Made by a program: the position numbers and the translations under genes. Of a stretch of DNA of 37,055 nucleotides, positions 34,672-37,055 are shown one piece after another. The number at the start of each line of letters is the position of its first letter. Within the stretch, counting starts at the first letter, position 1. Source of the stretch: Armatimonadota bacterium (GTDB lineage: Bacteria > Armatimonadota > Fimbriimonadia > Fimbriimonadales > GBS-DC); the NCBI GenBank assembly GCA_013359125.1, contig JABWCR010000026.1, positions 1-37,055 on the forward strand. The letters are read 5' to 3'. The notes under the pieces were generated by a model. The model worked only from the letters and a program-made list of their open reading frames with translations, did not search any database and was not told where the DNA came from.

Positions 34672-37055
34672 GTTGGGGATAGCGGGTCAACCTCCACCAG
34701 GTACAATCTTCTCGCAGGGTGTATGCGGCCTCGAGGGTTGGGGATAGCGGGTCAACCTCCACCAGGTACAATCAGCCATCAAATAACGAGCCGAACTTGT
34801 CTGTTGGGGATAGCGGGTCAACCTCCACCAGGTACAATCTTCAATGCCGTCGCTCGCGAAGCCGTCGCGTTGGGGATAGCGGGTCAACCTCCACCAGGTA
34901 CAATAAGATGCTCAAAGGGTGTACTACTACTACCGTTGGGGATAGCGGGTCAACCTCCACCAGGTACAATCCGTCTTCCTCGCTCTCGCCTACTTCGGGC
35001 GTTGGGGATAGCGGGTCAACCTCCACCAGGTACAATCGCATACGCATACGCACACGCACGCACGCGTTGGGGATAGCGGGTCAACCTCCACCAGGTACAA
35101 TTCAAGCCGTTGCCAGGCGGCGCGGATTAGGGTTGGGGATAGCGGGTCAACCTCCACCAGGTACAATATAGTATAGCACATATCCGCAAGAATTGCAGTT
35201 GGGGATAGCGGGTCAACCTCCACCAGGTACAATGGAAGGTCGGCGGGCTACCCGGCCGCCGCTGTTGGGGATAGCGGGTCAACCTCCACCAGGTACAATT
35301 ATCTGCAATCTGAGCAGAAAGGACATTCTGTTGGGGATAGCGGGTCAACCTCCACCAGGTACAATTCGAGAGGCTCGCGACCACTCAATTGAAAGTTGGG
35401 GATAGCGGGTCAACCTCCACCAGGTACAATTGCCGGCCTCGGCGCGCTGTGCCGTGAGGCGTTGGGGATAGCGGGTCAACCTCCACCAGGTACAATAACA
35501 TCGACCAGAACGACGACCGAGCGCGGGTTGGGGATAGCGGGTCAACCTCCACCAGGTACAATCGGGCAACAGGTTGGGTAGTCGGTCTCGGGTTGGGGAT
35601 AGCGGGTCAACCTCCACCAGGTACAATGAGGTCGGCGGTTCCTGTCTGGTCGATCAGTTGGGGATAGCGGGTCAACCTCCACCAGGTACAATAATATTTG
35701 AATTATAAACAGACATCAAAGTGTTGGGGATAGCGGGTCAACCTCCACCAGGTACAATCTCAATCATCGAAGTGACGTGCCGGCCTTGGTTGGGGATAGC
35801 GGGTCAACCTCCACCAGGTACAATGAGGCGCCTCGACGGCCCAATGCGGTTTCGTTGGGGATAGCGGGTCAACCTCCACCAGGTACAATGGACGGCTTGG
35901 CCTCGACCTCGGCCGCGCCGTTGGGGATAGCGGGTCAACCTCCACCAGGTACAATCGATACCCTCTTCTACTTCAGCGTTACCCGAGTTGGGGATAGCGG
36001 GTCAACCTCCACCAGGTACAATCCACTGCTTTGCAACTCTTGCAGCGTTATTGTTGGGGATAGCGGGTCAACCTCCACCAGGTACAATCGAACCGTTTTT
36101 TTGCGTCCGCCCAGTCGTGTTGGGGATAGCGGGTCAACCTCCACCAGGTACAATGGATTTGGCGGCAGAGATCGCCGCTCGATGGTTGGGGATAGCGGGT
36201 CAACCTCCACCAGGTACAATAAACTCCATCAGCGCCCCGTTCGAACCTCCGTTGGGGATAGCGGGTCAACCTCCACCAGGTACAATTATCGCGAAACCGT
36301 GCGTTTCATCCCACGGGTTGGGGATAGCGGGTCAACCTCCACCAGGTACAATCCCGCGAGCGCGAGCCCGCCGCCCACCAATGTTGGGGATAGCGGGTCA
36401 ACCTCCACCAGGTACAATGAGAAATATGACCGGCATCGACCAGATATTGTTGGGGATAGCGGGTCAACCTCCACCAGGTACAATCTCGTTAGTCTCCTCC
36501 TCGACCAGTTGGTCGTTGGGGATAGCGGGTCAACCTCCACCAGGTACAATTTGCAAGGCGTGGGAATTGTCGGGAACGATGTTGGGGATAGCGGGTCAAC
36601 CTCCACCAGGTACAATGTTTCAGGAAATCGAACGGCGCGCTTCCGGGTTGGGGATAGCGGGTCAACCTCCACCAGGTACAATTCGCCCATTTGTGCGCTT
36701 CCGGCCACAGGGTTGGGGATAGCGGGTCAACCTCCACCAGGTACAATCAGAGCCCCTGGTCAGCGCTTTGCACGTCTGTTGGGGATAGCGGGTCAACCTC
36801 CACCAGGTACAATGAACGACCCGGACTGGATGGTCCGTTTTGCGTTGGGGATAGCGGGTCAACCTCCACCAGGTACAATCACGGGCGCTTCGACGTGGCA
36901 CGGGTCCCAGTTGGGGATAGCGGGTCAACCTCCACCAGGTACAATCGTTATCGGTCAAATTGCGATACGTGATTAGTTGGGGATAGCGGGTCAACCTCCA
37001 CCAGGTACAATCTTGCAGAACGGGCGCCCATTGAATCGCCCGTTGGGGATAGCGG
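34672..37055 (+). CRISPR. CRISPR array, 36 full repeats plus a partial one, type II-C-like repeat
   Basis: The 36-nt repeat starts GTTGGGGATAGC, continues GGGTCAACCTCCAC, and ends CAGGTACAAT. Full copies begin at 34672, 34737, 34803, 34869, 34935, 35001, 35066, 35132, 35198, 35264, 35330, 35395 and so on to 36976; the last copy (37042) is cut by the window end. All copies appear identical. The 36 spacers are unique: 28 are 30 nt, seven are 29 and one (35956-35986) is 31. Repeat length, 30-nt spacers, GTTG start and TACAAT end resemble the Neisseria type II-C repeat, so a Cas9 system is plausible, but no cas gene is in the window. By analogy crRNA would be read left to right. TACAAT matches a -10 box in 5 of 6 positions. 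Because repeat plus spacer is usually 66 bases, artificial open frames run through the array. Confidence 0.97.

Noticed and set aside
34648-36994. Long open frames on both strands through the repeat region, encoding repeated peptides such as 'VGDSGSTSTRYN' and 'LGIAGQPPPGT'
   Set aside because: The repeat (36 nt) plus spacer (usually 30 nt) is 66 bases, a multiple of three, and the repeat lacks stops in several frames. The frames therefore arise from the CRISPR array and are not a repeat protein.

Overview
The window looks like a piece of chromosome from a member of the Armatimonadota (Fimbriimonas-like lineages are a reasonable guess). The main hint is a prepilin-type protein with a hydrophobic start followed by '[17 protein letters not shown]' and a C-terminal H-X9-DG motif, a style very common in that phylum. 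Supporting hints are the moderately high GC, the MurE DNPR motif (meso-diaminopimelate peptidoglycan), and DUF881 and small-basic-protein genes inside the division cluster. The assignment is an inference; there is no rRNA gene here.

Layout. Positions 1-17,000 hold loosely linked genes: a 5'-truncated kelch-like protein, a secreted PhoPQ-activated (PqaA-type) alpha/beta hydrolase, a conserved-looking unknown, groES-groEL under a textbook CIRCE operator, a 1490-residue fusion of an M28-like domain with an FtsX-type permease, a divergent sigma-70-like factor, an H-X9-DG prepilin, a DUF167 protein, a secreted esterase, tRNA-Arg(TCT), a SIS-domain protein, and two tandem paralogues with a c-type heme motif and a PHM-like copper monooxygenase core. 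The first of these two also carries a redoxin domain.

Positions 17,073-34,580 are one unbroken division and cell wall (dcw) cluster read left to right from a strong sigma-70 promoter: mraZ, rsmH, ftsL-like, ftsI, murE, murF, mraY, murD, ftsW, murG, murC-ddl fusion, ftsQ, DUF881, sbp (DUF1290), ftsA, ftsZ. Most junctions are 4-nt overlaps (ATGA, GTGA or TTGA) or gaps of a few bases, so translation is probably coupled. The genes make UDP-MurNAc-pentapeptide (murE, murF, murD, murC, ddl), turn it into lipid II (mraY, murG), polymerise and cross-link it at the septum (ftsW, ftsI), and build the divisome (ftsL, ftsQ, ftsA, ftsZ). murB is absent from its usual place and MurC is fused to Ddl.

Positions 34,614-34,670 contain a perfect 19-bp inverted repeat, and from 34,672 to the window end runs a CRISPR array of 36 complete identical 36-nt repeats plus a truncated one, with 36 spacers of 29-31 nt. 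Repeat length, spacer length, the GTTG start and the TACAAT end resemble type II-C (Cas9) arrays in which each repeat carries its own -10 promoter element. No cas gene or tracrRNA was seen inside the window, so the effector, if linked, should lie beyond position 37,055. The array beside ftsZ and the unusual fusion proteins are the most interesting parts.
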